Of a DNA stretch of 64,000 nt, positions 51,106 through 59,909 are shown piece by piece (the stretch's first letter is position 1; each line of letters opens with the position of its first letter). The stretch comes from Pseudomonas farsensis (lineage in GTDB: Bacteria; Pseudomonadota; Gammaproteobacteria; Pseudomonadales; Pseudomonadaceae), in assembly GCF_014268805.2 (NCBI RefSeq), contig NZ_JABWRF020000003.1, forward strand, positions 90,001 through 154,000. The letters are read 5' to 3'. Made by a program: the position numbers and the translations under genes. The notes under the pieces are model-generated. The model did no database searches. It saw nothing but the letters and a program-made list of their open reading frames with translations, and was not told the origin of the DNA.

Positions 51106-51208
51106 CCTGATCCGCCCCCATCGCAGGCTGGCGCCAGCTCCCACAGTGAACTGCGTGGCTCTTGATCTTGTGGGAGCTGGCGCCAGCCTGCGATGAGGCC
51201 GGATCAGG
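51106..51208. repeat. Class B REP pair
   Basis: Inverted arms CATCGCAGGCTGGCGCCAGC and GCTGGCGCCAGCCTGCGATG, extended to about 40 bp with mismatches, lie in the 300-bp gap before the MATE gene. The rest of the gap (50958-51258) holds the divergent promoters; no motif was identified. Confidence 0.88.
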
Positions 51209-51258
51209 CTGTCTGATAACCCTGAAACTTCCCACATCACCTTTACGCTGGAGCCCGC

Positions 51259-52596
51259 ATGTCTGCACTGTCCGCCGCCTGGCGCCACCGCCCGACCCAC
51301 CGCAGGGTCTGGGGCCTGGCCGCACCGATGATCCTGTCGAACGTATCGGTGCCGCTGGTGGCGTTGGTAGACAGCACGGTCATCGGCCACCTGCCCCATG
51401 CGCATCAACTGGGCGCCGTGGCGGTGGGGGCAATGATGTTCACCTTCATGGTCGGGCTGATGGGCTTCCTGCGCATGGGCTCCACCGGTTTCGCCGCCCA
51501 GGCCGCCGGGCGCGCCGACGGCGCCGCGCTGCGCCAGGTGCTGGTGCAAGGGCTGCTGCTGGCATTGGGCCTGGCCATGTTGATCGGCTTGCTGGCCATA
51601 CCCTTCAGCCAGCTGGCGCTCAAGGCCATGCAGCCAAGCGAGGCGTTGCACACCGCCACCGAAGCCTTCTTCCATACCCGCCTGCTCGGTTTGCCCGCGG
51701 CGCTGGCCAGCTATGCACTGGTCGGCTGGTTCCTCGGCACGCAGAACGCCCGGGCGCCGCTGGCAATCCTGTTGAGCACCAACCTGCTCAACATCGCCCT
51801 GAACCTGTGGTTCGTACTTGGCCTGGACTGGGGTGTGGTGGGTTCAGCGCGGGCCTCGGTGATCGCCGAGTGGAGCGGCGCCTTGCTGGGCCTTGCCCTC
51901 ACCCGCCCGGCGCTGCGCGCCTACCCGGGGCGCATCGCCTGGGCGGCACTCAAGCGCTGGCACGCCTGGCGACCGTTGCTGGCGGTGAACCGCGATATCT
52001 TTCTGCGCAGCCTGGCATTGCAGGTGGTGTTTCTGTTGCTCACCGTGCAGGGCGCACGGCTGGGCGAGGCCACGGTGGCGGCCAATGCGCTGCTGCTCAA
52101 CGGCCTGTTGTTGACCGCTTATGCGCTGGACGGCCTGGCCCATGCGGTCGAGGCGCTGTGCGGCCACGCCATCGGCGCCCGTGACCGCCAGGCGCTGGTC
52201 CGCTCGCTGGTGGTGGCCTGCGCCTGGTCGCTGATTGTCAGCCTGGCATTTGCCGGGGCGTTTCTGTTTGGCGGGCATCTGTTCATCGACCTGCAGACCG
52301 ATATCGCCAGCGTGCGCGCGGCGGCCTACCCGTACTTGCCGTACCTGGCCGTGTTGCCGTTGATTGCGGTGTGGAGCTATCTGCTGGACGGGCTGTTCAT
52401 CGGCGCCACGCGAGCCCGTGAAATGCGCAATGCGATGCTCGCCTCGGTGCTGATCGCCCTGCCCTTCGCGCTGGCGCTGAAGGGGCTCGGCAACCACGGG
52501 CTGTGGCTGGCGTTTTTGGGGTTCATGGCGCTGCGGGCGGTGACATTGGGGTGGATGGGGTGGCGGTTGCAGCGGTGTGGGGGATGGGTGCGTTGA
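51259..52596 (+). CDS. MATE-family efflux transporter (DinF-like)
   Basis: 445 aa, 12 hydrophobic segments, inner membrane. N-terminal RRVWGLAAPMILSNVSVPLVALVDSTVIGHL and the internal pseudo-repeat fit the DinF branch of MATE cation-coupled multidrug exporters. Substrate unknown. Confidence 0.9.
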   Translation: MSALSAAWRHRPTHRRVWGLAAPMILSNVSVPLVALVDSTVIGHLPHAHQLGAVAVGAMMFTFMVGLMGFLRMGSTGFAAQAAGRADGAALRQVLVQGLLLALGLAMLIGLLAIPFSQLALKAMQPSEALHTATEAFFHTRLLGLPAALASYALVGWFLGTQNARAPLAILLSTNLLNIALNLWFVLGLDWGVVGSARASVIAEWSGALLGLALTRPALRAYPGRIAWAALKRWHAWRPLLAVNRDIFLRSLALQVVFLLLTVQGARLGEATVAANALLLNGLLLTAYALDGLAHAVEALCGHAIGARDRQALVRSLVVACAWSLIVSLAFAGAFLFGGHLFIDLQTDIASVRAAAYPYLPYLAVLPLIAVWSYLLDGLFIGATRAREMRNAMLASVLIALPFALALKGLGNHGLWLAFLGFMALRAVTLGWMGWRLQRCGGWVR

Positions 52597-52620
52597 AGCT
52601 GGCCGGTAACCCGCCTTCAG

Positions 52621-52668
52621 GTAGGAGCGGCCTCGTGTCGCGAATGAAGGCAAAGCCCTCACCTGCAG
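52621..52668. repeat. REP element, class A
   Basis: GTAGGAGCGGCCTCGTGTCG followed by the GGCAAAGCCCTCACC variant tail. First of four copies around the transposase remnant. Confidence 0.85.
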
Positions 52669-52745
52669 ACTCATATCCACAGTGCCTCAACAGTAAATTC
52701 GCAATCCAGGCGAGCCGACGTTAGTTCAGTCACGGATACACCCTA

Positions 52746-52789
52746 GGTGAGGGCTTCGCCCTCATTTCGCGACACAAGGCCGCTCCTAC
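52746..52789. repeat. REP element, class A, inverted
   Basis: Inverse copy, GGTGAGGGCTTCGCCCTCAT through GGCCGCTCCTAC. Pairs with the copies at 52621 and 52834. Confidence 0.85.
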
Positions 52790-52833
52790 AACAGCAGGCT
52801 TGGTACTGACATCGCCGTATCACGCCCACGCGT

Positions 52834-52877
52834 GTAGGAGCGGCCTTGTGTCGCGAAATGAGGGCAAAGCCCTCACC
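52834..52877. repeat. REP element, class A
   Basis: Direct copy GTAGGAGCGGCCTTGTGTCG through GCCCTCACC, ending eight bases before the 3' end of the transposase remnant. Confidence 0.85.
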
Positions 52878-52884
52878 GGCAGAC

Positions 52885-53340
52885 TCACAGCCACACACAA
52901 TCCCAATGTGGATAATCCCTGACCTTGCTGACCAATCCGGCACGCAACGGGTTAGCAATGATGTACCGCGCTGCCGCCCTGATATCCTCCTCACGGCGCA
53001 AAGCGCGGTCATGAAACCCAGGCTGCCAAATGTGCTGCCGGTCTGCACCGGCACGATACAGCGCACAACTGCTCCGGGATTTAAAAAGCGCACATCAAGC
53101 TACTCAGGCTGCCTTGCCCGAGCTCAATCAACCAGTGCAGATGATCGGGCATTAGTACCCAGGCCAATGATCGGCACTCTCCCTCTTCATCGCTCTTACG
53201 CAATTCCGGACAACCGCTCTGGCGAAGACGAAATCAGTGAACAGCGGGACGCGTTGACGAGTGATGGTGGTGAGCAGGTATAGACGGCCTAATTCTGACG
53301 TCCGACCAATTCGCAGGCGGTGATTACCTTGGCGGTCCAT
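52885..53340 (-). pseudogene. Frameshifted REP-associated tyrosine transposase (RAYT/TnpA-REP)
   Basis: Read on the minus strand from ATG 53340 (GGGAG upstream), three frames together rebuild a Y1-transposase: an N-terminal R-x2-N-x-RLRIGRTSELGRLYLLTT block (stop near 53152), then MPDHLHWLIEL with the HUH histidine pair, then WQPGFHDRALR and YIIANPLRAGLV up to a stop at 52885. At least two frameshifts, plus missing sequence between blocks, make it inactive. RAYTs mobilise REP hairpins; this one is flanked by class A REPs on both sides. Confidence 0.85.
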
Positions 53341-53423
53341 GTTGCACTCCCTTGAATATTGCATTCAAAGGTAGCTGTGAGGCCGAGGCTGGGCGGGATT
53401 AGTTCGTTTCTGGATGTGCAGTC

Positions 53424-53502
53424 GGTGAGGGCTTTGCCCTCATTTCGCGACACAAGGCCGCTCCTGCAAAGGTCGCATTACCTTCGCAGGAGCGGCACGG
53501 CC
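53424..53502. repeat. REP element with partial inverted partner
   Basis: GGTGAGGGCTTTGCCCTCAT through CCGCTCCTGC (to 53467), then a shorter inverted arm GCAGGAGCGGCACGGCC (53486-53502). It ends two bases before the speA stop. Confidence 0.85.
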
Positions 53503-53504
53503 AT

Positions 53505-55418
53505 TTACGAAGACAAATACGAAGACCGGGTCAACCCCAGGCGCAGCGCATCGAGGTACTGGGTGCGCTCGCGGGCGGTGATCTTGGCGCTGGCGACCTT
53601 GTCACGGTAATGCGTCATCAACTCCTCCGGCGACAGGTGCACATAGCGCAGCATGTCTTCGATGGTGTCGTGGGTCTCGATGCCGGCGTGGTGCACGCTG
53701 CCATCGGCGCTCTGGTAGATGTTCACCGAATCGGTATCACCGAACAGGTTGTGCATGTCGCCCAGAATTTCCTGGTAGGCCCCCACCAGGAACACACCCA
53801 GCAGGTAGTCTTCGCCCGCCTTGATCGAATGCACCGGCATGCTGGTCTCGATGCTCTGCTCGTCGACGTACTGGTTGATCTTGCCGTCGGAGTCGCAGGT
53901 CAGGTCCTGCAGCACCGCGCGGCGCATCGGCTCTTCGTCCAGGCGGTGCAGCGGAATGATCGGCAGCACCTGGCCAATCGCCCAGGTGTCCGGCAGGCTC
54001 TGGAATACCGAGAAATTGCAGATGTACTTGTCGGCCAGCTTGTCGTTGAGCTCGTCCAGCACCTGGCGGTGCGAGCGCTGGCGGGCTTTGAGCGAGTTGT
54101 GCAGGCGACGGCACACGGCAAAGTAGCATTGCTCGGCCAGGGCTTTTTCTGCCAGGGTGAGCTTGCCATCGGCATACTGCGCCGCCACGTCACCCATGTA
54201 GTGGGTGGCGCGCCAGTAGGTCTCGGTGACCATCTCGATATCGGTCGGGCCAAGCAGGTCGGCCAACCATTGCACGGTCTCGGGCAGCGCCTCTTTGTTC
54301 TCGATCACCGGCATCTCGTCGTTATGGCTCTCGACGTCGGTCACCTGGATAACCAGAATCGCGTGGTGGGCGGTCAGCGAACGGCCGCTTTCAGAGAAAA
54401 TGTGCGGGTGCGGCAGGCCCTGCGCGTCGCAGAACTCCTTGAGCATGCCGACCACAACACCTGCGTAGTCGTCCATGTCGTAGTTGATCGAGCTGGCGTT
54501 GCGCGAGTGGGTACCGTCGTAGTCCACACCCAGGCCGCCGCCGACGTCGATATGGTCGACCGGCAGGCCCAGCGCGCGCAATTCGCCGTAATAGCGAATG
54601 GCTTCTTTGAAACCGTGCTGATAGTCGGCCAGGTTGGCGATCTGCGAGCCCATGTGGAAGTGCAGCAGGCGGATGCCTTGGTCCAGGCCTGCGTCACGGA
54701 AACGCTCGACCACCGAGATCAGCTGCGCGGCCGACAGCCCGAACTTGGACTTCTCGCCACCGGTGTCGGCCCACTTGCTAGACGCCAGCGACGACAGGCG
54801 CACACGCAAGCCAACCTGCGGCTTGACCTTGAGCTCGGCTGCTTCTTCGATCACCAGCGCCACTTCGGACTCTTTCTCGATGACGATGAATACGTTATGG
54901 CCAAGTTTCTGGCCCATCAGCGCCAGGCGGATGAACTCGCGGTCCTTGTAGCCATTGCAGACGATGGTGCCGCCCTTCGGAGCCAGTGCCAGCACCGCCA
55001 GCAGCTCAGGCTTGGAGCCGGCTTCAAGGCCAATGGAGACGTTCTGCGTGGCGATGATGTTTTCCACCACCGCCTCTTGCTGGTTGACCTTGATCGGGTA
55101 CAGGGCGGTGTACTGGCTCTGGTACTCAAGGCGCGCAATGTTGGCATCGAAGGCGCCGGTCAGTTGCCGCACGCGGTCTTGCAAGATGTCCGGGAAGCGT
55201 ACCAGCAGCGGCAGCGAAAGGCCGCTCTGGCGCAGCTCTTCGACCTGTTCGAACAGGTCGATGGGCGAGCTGTCCGGGCCGTTGGGGCGCACTTCGACGC
55301 GCCCGGCTTCATTGATGGCGAAATAACCCGCGCCCCAATGGCGGATGCCATAAACACTGCGGCTGTCGGCCACGGTCCACTGGCTACCATCGTCTTTGCG
55401 TGTGCGTCGTACGGACAT
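53505..55418 (-). CDS. speA: Biosynthetic arginine decarboxylase
   Basis: 637 aa, PLP fold III. The cofactor lysine is Lys110 in YPIKVNQQ. HFHMGSQIANLADY, DVGGGLGVDYDGT and the C-terminal active-site cysteine in DLTCDSDGKINQYVD are all present. It converts arginine to agmatine for putrescine synthesis in the cytoplasm. It is transcribed away from the DUF2333 side and ends within two bases of a REP hairpin. Confidence 0.96.
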   Translation of the reverse strand: MSVRRTRKDDGSQWTVADSRSVYGIRHWGAGYFAINEAGRVEVRPNGPDSSPIDLFEQVEELRQSGLSLPLLVRFPDILQDRVRQLTGAFDANIARLEYQSQYTALYPIKVNQQEAVVENIIATQNVSIGLEAGSKPELLAVLALAPKGGTIVCNGYKDREFIRLALMGQKLGHNVFIVIEKESEVALVIEEAAELKVKPQVGLRVRLSSLASSKWADTGGEKSKFGLSAAQLISVVERFRDAGLDQGIRLLHFHMGSQIANLADYQHGFKEAIRYYGELRALGLPVDHIDVGGGLGVDYDGTHSRNASSINYDMDDYAGVVVGMLKEFCDAQGLPHPHIFSESGRSLTAHHAILVIQVTDVESHNDEMPVIENKEALPETVQWLADLLGPTDIEMVTETYWRATHYMGDVAAQYADGKLTLAEKALAEQCYFAVCRRLHNSLKARQRSHRQVLDELNDKLADKYICNFSVFQSLPDTWAIGQVLPIIPLHRLDEEPMRRAVLQDLTCDSDGKINQYVDEQSIETSMPVHSIKAGEDYLLGVFLVGAYQEILGDMHNLFGDTDSVNIYQSADGSVHHAGIETHDTIEDMLRYVHLSPEELMTHYRDKVASAKITARERTQYLDALRLGLTRSSYLSS

Positions 55419-55449
55419 TCAAGTCCCCCATAGATAAGTCGAAGACACT

Positions 55450-55463
55450 GCCCCACAAGGGGC
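55450..55463 (-). promoter_or_regulatory. Small stem-loop in the speA leader
   Basis: GCCCC-ACAA-GGGGC, 32-45 bases upstream of the speA ATG. It could be the end of the SUI1 transcript or a leader structure. Confidence 0.4.
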
Positions 55464-55568
55464 GGGCGCAGTGTAGAAGCTGAAAATGACGATTCGTCCA
55501 TGCCAGGGGTAGACCCTGCACACGCAACCGAGTTTAGAAAGCGCTGGTCAAAAAAACCCGTTGCAGCC

Positions 55569-55940
55569 TCAGCCGCCGGACTTTTTCGCCTTGAAGCCTT
55601 GTTTGATCAGCTCACCGAGCAACAGCTCGACGTGGTCGCCTTGAATCTCGATGACCCCGTCCTTGAGCGCGCCCCCGGTGCCGCAGCGGCGCTTGAGCGA
55701 CGCGGCGAGCGCCTTGAGCGGCTCAGCGGCCAGCGGCACGCCGCTGATGGTGGTCACGGTCTTGCCACCACGGCCTTTGCTTTCGCGGCGCACACGGGCG
55801 ATGCCATCCCCTTCGGGAATGGCCTGCTGGCTACAGATGCAGGCGTCCACGGGTTTGCCACAGTCAGGGCAGTGCCGACCGGCATCGGTGGAATATACGA
55901 GGCCGCCAAGGGCGGCGAGGGAAGAAGCTTTCTTGGCCAC
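55569..55940 (-). CDS. SUI1/eIF1-like translation factor (YciH family)
   Basis: 123 aa from GTG 55940 (GAGGA six bases upstream). An N-terminal Cys-rich segment CPDCGKPVDACIC may bind zinc. The SUI1 domain follows (GRGGKTVTTISGVPL, LKRRCGTGGALKDGVIEIQGDH). Bacterial YciH can discriminate start-codon context in vitro. It is on the same strand as speA, 150 nt upstream of the speA start. Confidence 0.92.
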   Translation of the reverse strand: MAKKASSLAALGGLVYSTDAGRHCPDCGKPVDACICSQQAIPEGDGIARVRRESKGRGGKTVTTISGVPLAAEPLKALAASLKRRCGTGGALKDGVIEIQGDHVELLLGELIKQGFKAKKSGG

Positions 55941-56150
55941 TTTTGTTCCTCGGTGCTGAGGACAAAAACTGGTCGACGGGAGCCGACCGCGAGGCCCCAC
56001 TCTGGCAGGGGCGGCGCTACTGGCGCAACATCTGCGACAGCCCAAAAGGGCGCGCAGTGTAACGATAAATCTGACAGTTGCTAAGTACCGGATTGCGCCA
56101 TTTTGCGAATGTTTTGCGACCCCCAAGCGGGCTTGCCCCGCGATGAAGCG
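55941..56150. other. Noncoding gap with a single class C REP arm
   Basis: About 210 bp. A solitary AAGCGGGCTTGCCCCGCGATG (56125-56145) matches the GGGCTTGTCCCGCG type seen at 62034-62135. The rest should hold the SUI1 promoter; nothing else recognised. Confidence 0.6.
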
Positions 56151-56693
56151 CTACACGGTGCCCAGGCCAGCCTTGTAGCGCTGCAATGCCGCCAGCGAGT
56201 CCGGGCAATACGGCAAGGTCGCGCTATCGCGTTCGGCCTGCGCAACCGTGACAAAACGGGCCTCGATCACCTCTTCAGGCTGCAAGCGCAACGCCCCGTC
56301 CCACACCGCCGAAAACACCGCGCACCACATGCGGTTGTCTGGCTGGTCGAAGTAGAACCGTTCGTGAAAGCGCAGCGGCACGCCGCTCACGCCCAGCTCT
56401 TCTTCCAGTTCACGGGCCGCAGATTCGGCATAGCTTTCATCAGCACCGACCATGCCCCCGGCGGCGACATCCCAGAACCCGGGGTACAGCGCCTTGCTCA
56501 GGGTGCGGCGATGCACGCAGAGCAAGCCTTGGCTATTGAACAACAGGATGAACGTGCAGCGGCCGATCAGGCCGCGCTCGCGCAGGTCGGCCCGCGGCAA
56601 GGCGCCGAGGGGCTGGTCGTGCTCGTCCACCCAGACGACCAGCTCGGCATCCGAGGCCGCGCGATGTGCGACCTCGGCGGGGCTGATGGGCAC
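56151..56693 (-). CDS. NUDIX hydrolase (YfcD-like)
   Basis: 180 aa from GTG 56693, immediately after the DUF2333 stop; an ATG at 56726 would overlap that gene. The NUDIX box is complete: GGMVGADESYAESAARELEEELG with all conserved Gly, Glu and Arg positions. WVDEHDQPLG and FWDVAAGG match the YfcD/IPP-isomerase-like group. Substrate unknown. Confidence 0.88.
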   Translation of the reverse strand: MPISPAEVAHRAASDAELVVWVDEHDQPLGALPRADLRERGLIGRCTFILLFNSQGLLCVHRRTLSKALYPGFWDVAAGGMVGADESYAESAARELEEELGVSGVPLRFHERFYFDQPDNRMWCAVFSAVWDGALRLQPEEVIEARFVTVAQAERDSATLPYCPDSLAALQRYKAGLGTV

Positions 56694-56694
56694 C

Positions 56695-57762
56695 TCAGCC
56701 CTGCGACAGCAGTTGGCGAAGGTCAATCACCGCCGCGTTGGCACGGGAGATGTAGTTGGCCATGACCAGCGAGTGGTTGGCCCACATGCCGAAGCCGCTG
56801 CCGTTGAGCACCATCGGGCTCCACAGCGCTTCCTGCGAGGCTTCGAGCTCACGGATGATCTGCCGCACGCTGACCGTGGCGTTCTTCTTGGCCAGCACGT
56901 CGGCAAAGTCGACTTCGATGGCGCGCAGCAGGTGCGACAGCGCCCAGGCCTGGCCACGGGCTTCGTAGAACACGTTGTCGATCTGCATCCACGGGGTTTC
57001 GACCACCTCCTCGTCAACCTGTGGCGCCTGGCCGGCGATCACGGTGTCAGTCTTGGCGTTGGCGTTGAGCTTGACCCGGCCGACACTTGCCGACAGCCGC
57101 TGCGACAGCGAGCCCAGGCGGGTGGCGACATCGCCCAGCCAGTTGTTCAAGTTATCGGCACGGGTATAGAAGATCGCGCCCTGGTCGCCGCTGGCCAGGC
57201 GCGCCTGGTAACGGTTCAGCGACTTGATGCCCTCTTCGAACTCCGATTCGCTCGACGGCAGGATCCAGCTCTTGTGGTCGAAGTTGAAACGCGGCTCGGC
57301 CTTGGCCAGGTCGGCGTCTTCAGTGGACTGCGACTGCGAACGGGCGAAGTCCTTGCGCAGCGCCCGCGACAGGTCGCGCACCTGCACCAGCACGCCGTAT
57401 TCCCAGCTCGGCATGTTGTCCATCCACAGGCCTGGCGGGAAGCGGTCGTTGGCGATGTAGCCGCCCGGCTTGTCGAGCAAGGTGCCGGCGACGGTCTTGA
57501 GGGTTTCGATGGTGGTGTAGCCGATGACCATTTTCTGGCCGTTGCGCTCGGCCGCAGCCTGGGCGTTCTGCTGAACCGGGAACAGGTCGGGTTCCTCGCT
57601 CCAGTACCATCCCAGGCCTATGCAGACCACGAAATAAACCCCCACCAGCACACCCAGGCCACGGCCCCAGAGGCCACCAAGGTAGCGACGGGAAGCAGTT
57701 TTGCGCGGTTCGGCCCGCTCACGGGGCGCGCTTTTGGCCTCGCGGTTTTTCCAGTCCAGCAT
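56695..57762 (-). CDS. DUF2333 family membrane-anchored protein
   Basis: 355 aa. One N-terminal membrane segment near 32-52 (LGGLWGRGLGVLVGVYFVVCIGLGWYW), then a mostly helical periplasmic domain. It matches the DUF2333 family as placed in Pseudomonas between the NUDIX gene and the gcbA-type gene. Function unknown. Overlap or near-overlap with the NUDIX gene suggests one operon. Confidence 0.85.
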   Translation of the reverse strand: MLDWKNREAKSAPRERAEPRKTASRRYLGGLWGRGLGVLVGVYFVVCIGLGWYWSEEPDLFPVQQNAQAAAERNGQKMVIGYTTIETLKTVAGTLLDKPGGYIANDRFPPGLWMDNMPSWEYGVLVQVRDLSRALRKDFARSQSQSTEDADLAKAEPRFNFDHKSWILPSSESEFEEGIKSLNRYQARLASGDQGAIFYTRADNLNNWLGDVATRLGSLSQRLSASVGRVKLNANAKTDTVIAGQAPQVDEEVVETPWMQIDNVFYEARGQAWALSHLLRAIEVDFADVLAKKNATVSVRQIIRELEASQEALWSPMVLNGSGFGMWANHSLVMANYISRANAAVIDLRQLLSQG

Positions 57763-58011
57763 GGCATTGTCCTTAATCAGTCACGACGGTTCAGAGGCTT
57801 TGACCACCAACAGTTGTCAGGGTGCCACGGCAAGCCCGAGTGCCAGCACTATAAAGCAGACGCCGCCGTTCGTATAAGCGACCAACGGGTCAGCAACTGA
57901 ATATTCGGCCCTGAACACTTTGTTGATACGTGGCACTCGCTTGTAGGAAAAGCAGTGCTAGCATAGAGCCATCATCGAACCTGCAATCCTCCTCTAACAA
58001 GTAGCCAGGAC
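57763..58011. promoter_or_regulatory. Divergent promoter region DUF2333 / diguanylate cyclase
   Basis: 249 bp with divergent starts on both sides. It is A/T-richer near 57900-57970. No reliable operator or sigma-factor motif could be assigned. Confidence 0.5.
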
Positions 58012-59628
58012 ATGACCCAACCAGCCGAGCCGAGCCACGAGCGCCTCAAGCAGCACTTTGCCCAACGGGTCATCCATCAAGCTCGGCAGATGCTGGAAAT
58101 ATGGCAGCGCCTGCACCGCGGCGAATGGTCGAGTGCCGACCTTGGCGAATTGCACGAGGCCAACCTGCGCCTGCAGCGCTATGCCGAGCGCTTCGAACAG
58201 CCCGAACACAGCAGCCTGTCGCAGGCCATCACCCAGACCTTGGGCGCTATCGAGGCCAATAGCGCCCGGCTCAACTCGGCGTTGATCGGCGAACTCAACA
58301 ACCTCATGCAGCGCCTGTCGCGCACGGGCCTGCGCCGTGGCGACCAACTCGACAACGTGCCCCTGCCGCCGCTGCGCAAGCCGGTGTACATCGTGCTGCA
58401 GGACCACGAGCGCGCCGAGCGCCTGGCCCAGCAACTGGAATTCTTTGGCCTGACCGTGCAGGCGCTGTGCAGTGGCGAGGCGTTTCAGGCGTCGATGAGC
58501 GAGCGCCTGCCCTCGGCCATCGTCATGGATGTGGACTTCACCGGCCCCGGCATCGGCCTGCAGTTGGCCAGCCAGGCGCAGCAAGGCCTGGAGCAGCCAA
58601 TCCCGCTGCTGTTCTTCAGCCTGCACGACACCGATACCCGCACGCGCCTGGCGGCTGTGCGCGCAGGCGGCCAAGAGTTTCTAACCGGCACCCTGGAGGC
58701 GTCCAGCCTGCTTGAGAAGCTCGAACTGCTGACCAGCGCGACCCAGTACGACCCGTTCCGGGTGCTGGTAATCGACGATTCCCGCGCCCAGGCGCTGAAC
58801 ACCGAGCGCCTGCTCAACAGCGCCGGCATCATCACCCGCAGCCTGACCGAGCCGACTCGCACCATGAGCGAGCTGGCCGACTTCCAGCCAGACCTTGTGA
58901 TTCTCGATATGTACATGCCGGACTGCACCGGCGTGGAGTTGGCCAAGGTGATCCGCCACAACGATCGTTACGTCAGCGTGCCGATCATTTACCTGTCGGC
59001 TGAGGACGACCTGGACAAACAGCTCGATGCCATGAGCGAGGGCGGCGATGATTTTCTGACCAAACCGATCCGCGCCCGCCACCTGATCACCACTGTGCGC
59101 AACCGCGCCGCTCGCGCCCGCCATCTTAAGGCACGCATGGTGCGCGACAGCCTCACCGGCCTGTACAACCACACGCACATTCTGCAACTGCTCGAAGATT
59201 GCAGCTTCCGCGCACGCCGCGAGGGGCAGCCGTTGAGCTTCGCCATGCTGGATATCGACCACTTCAAGAAGATCAACGACCGCCACGGCCACCCCATGGG
59301 CGACCGGGTGATCAAGAGCCTGGCGTTGTTTCTCAAGCAGCGGCTGCGCAAGACCGACTACATCGGCCGGTATGGCGGCGAAGAATTCGCCCTGGTGATG
59401 CCCGACACGTCGCTGGAAGCGGCGTACAAGGTGCTGGACGAAATCCGCCGGCGCTTTGCCGAGATTCACTACCCCGCGCAGCCCCATGACCTGCAGTGCA
59501 CGTTCAGCGCAGGGGTGGTGCAACTGGATGAACACCTCGATGCACCGACCATGGCCAGCGCCGCCGATGAAGCGCTGTACCGGGCCAAACATGCCGGGCG
59601 CAACTGCGTGGTACGGGTCGACAGGTAA
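58012..59628 (+). CDS. gcbA: Dual-receiver diguanylate cyclase (GcbA-like)
   Basis: 538 aa, cytoplasmic. N-terminal helical region (1-115), first receiver-like domain at about 125-240 that keeps an Asp (VMDVDF) but lacks the acidic pair and the Lys-Pro, intact second receiver at about 252-365 (VIDDS, ILDMYMPDCTG, YLSAED, LTKPI), and a GGDEF domain with active GGEEF. An RxxD I-site (RKTD) lies five residues before it. It should make c-di-GMP and feel product inhibition. Context with CtpL-like and dsbD genes matches gcbA of P. aeruginosa and P. fluorescens, which promotes early attachment. Confidence 0.9.
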   Translation: MTQPAEPSHERLKQHFAQRVIHQARQMLEIWQRLHRGEWSSADLGELHEANLRLQRYAERFEQPEHSSLSQAITQTLGAIEANSARLNSALIGELNNLMQRLSRTGLRRGDQLDNVPLPPLRKPVYIVLQDHERAERLAQQLEFFGLTVQALCSGEAFQASMSERLPSAIVMDVDFTGPGIGLQLASQAQQGLEQPIPLLFFSLHDTDTRTRLAAVRAGGQEFLTGTLEASSLLEKLELLTSATQYDPFRVLVIDDSRAQALNTERLLNSAGIITRSLTEPTRTMSELADFQPDLVILDMYMPDCTGVELAKVIRHNDRYVSVPIIYLSAEDDLDKQLDAMSEGGDDFLTKPIRARHLITTVRNRAARARHLKARMVRDSLTGLYNHTHILQLLEDCSFRARREGQPLSFAMLDIDHFKKINDRHGHPMGDRVIKSLALFLKQRLRKTDYIGRYGGEEFALVMPDTSLEAAYKVLDEIRRRFAEIHYPAQPHDLQCTFSAGVVQLDEHLDAPTMASAADEALYRAKHAGRNCVVRVDR

Positions 59629-59647
59629 CGTCAGCATCCCAGGCGAT

Positions 59648-59781
59648 GCGGCCCGTGTAGGAGCGGCCTTGCGTCGCGAAAGGGCTGCGTAGTAGCAGCC
59701 CCAGGATCTCGGCATCATGCAAGATCGCCGGGGCTGCTACGCAGCCCTTTCGCGACGCAAGGCCGCTCCTACACGGGCCGC
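59648..59781. repeat. REP pair with about 50-bp arms
   Basis: Arms from GCGGCCCGTGTAGGAGCGGC to its complement ending 59781 are almost perfect. It is the longest hairpin in the window, in the gap after the gcbA-like gene. Confidence 0.92.
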
Positions 59782-59909
59782 GTGAAGCCTGCGCCGATAC
59801 AGGCACAGTGCCACTTTTTCTGGCGCCAGCCCGCCGCCGTCATCACCACGTCACAAAACAGCAATAACTTCAGGCACTTACTTCTCCCCTCCGCAGGAAG
59901 TTCGCGGCT

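Noticed and set aside
52743..53093. Intact 116-aa gene in the REP cluster
   Set aside because: It runs through REP sequence and out of frame through the RAYT remnant; no start signal or family match.
57931..57946. Sigma-54-like promoter GTGGCACTCGCTTGTA before the GcbA-like gene
   Set aside because: The GG to GC spacing is one base short and the GC is GT, so the fit is inadequate.
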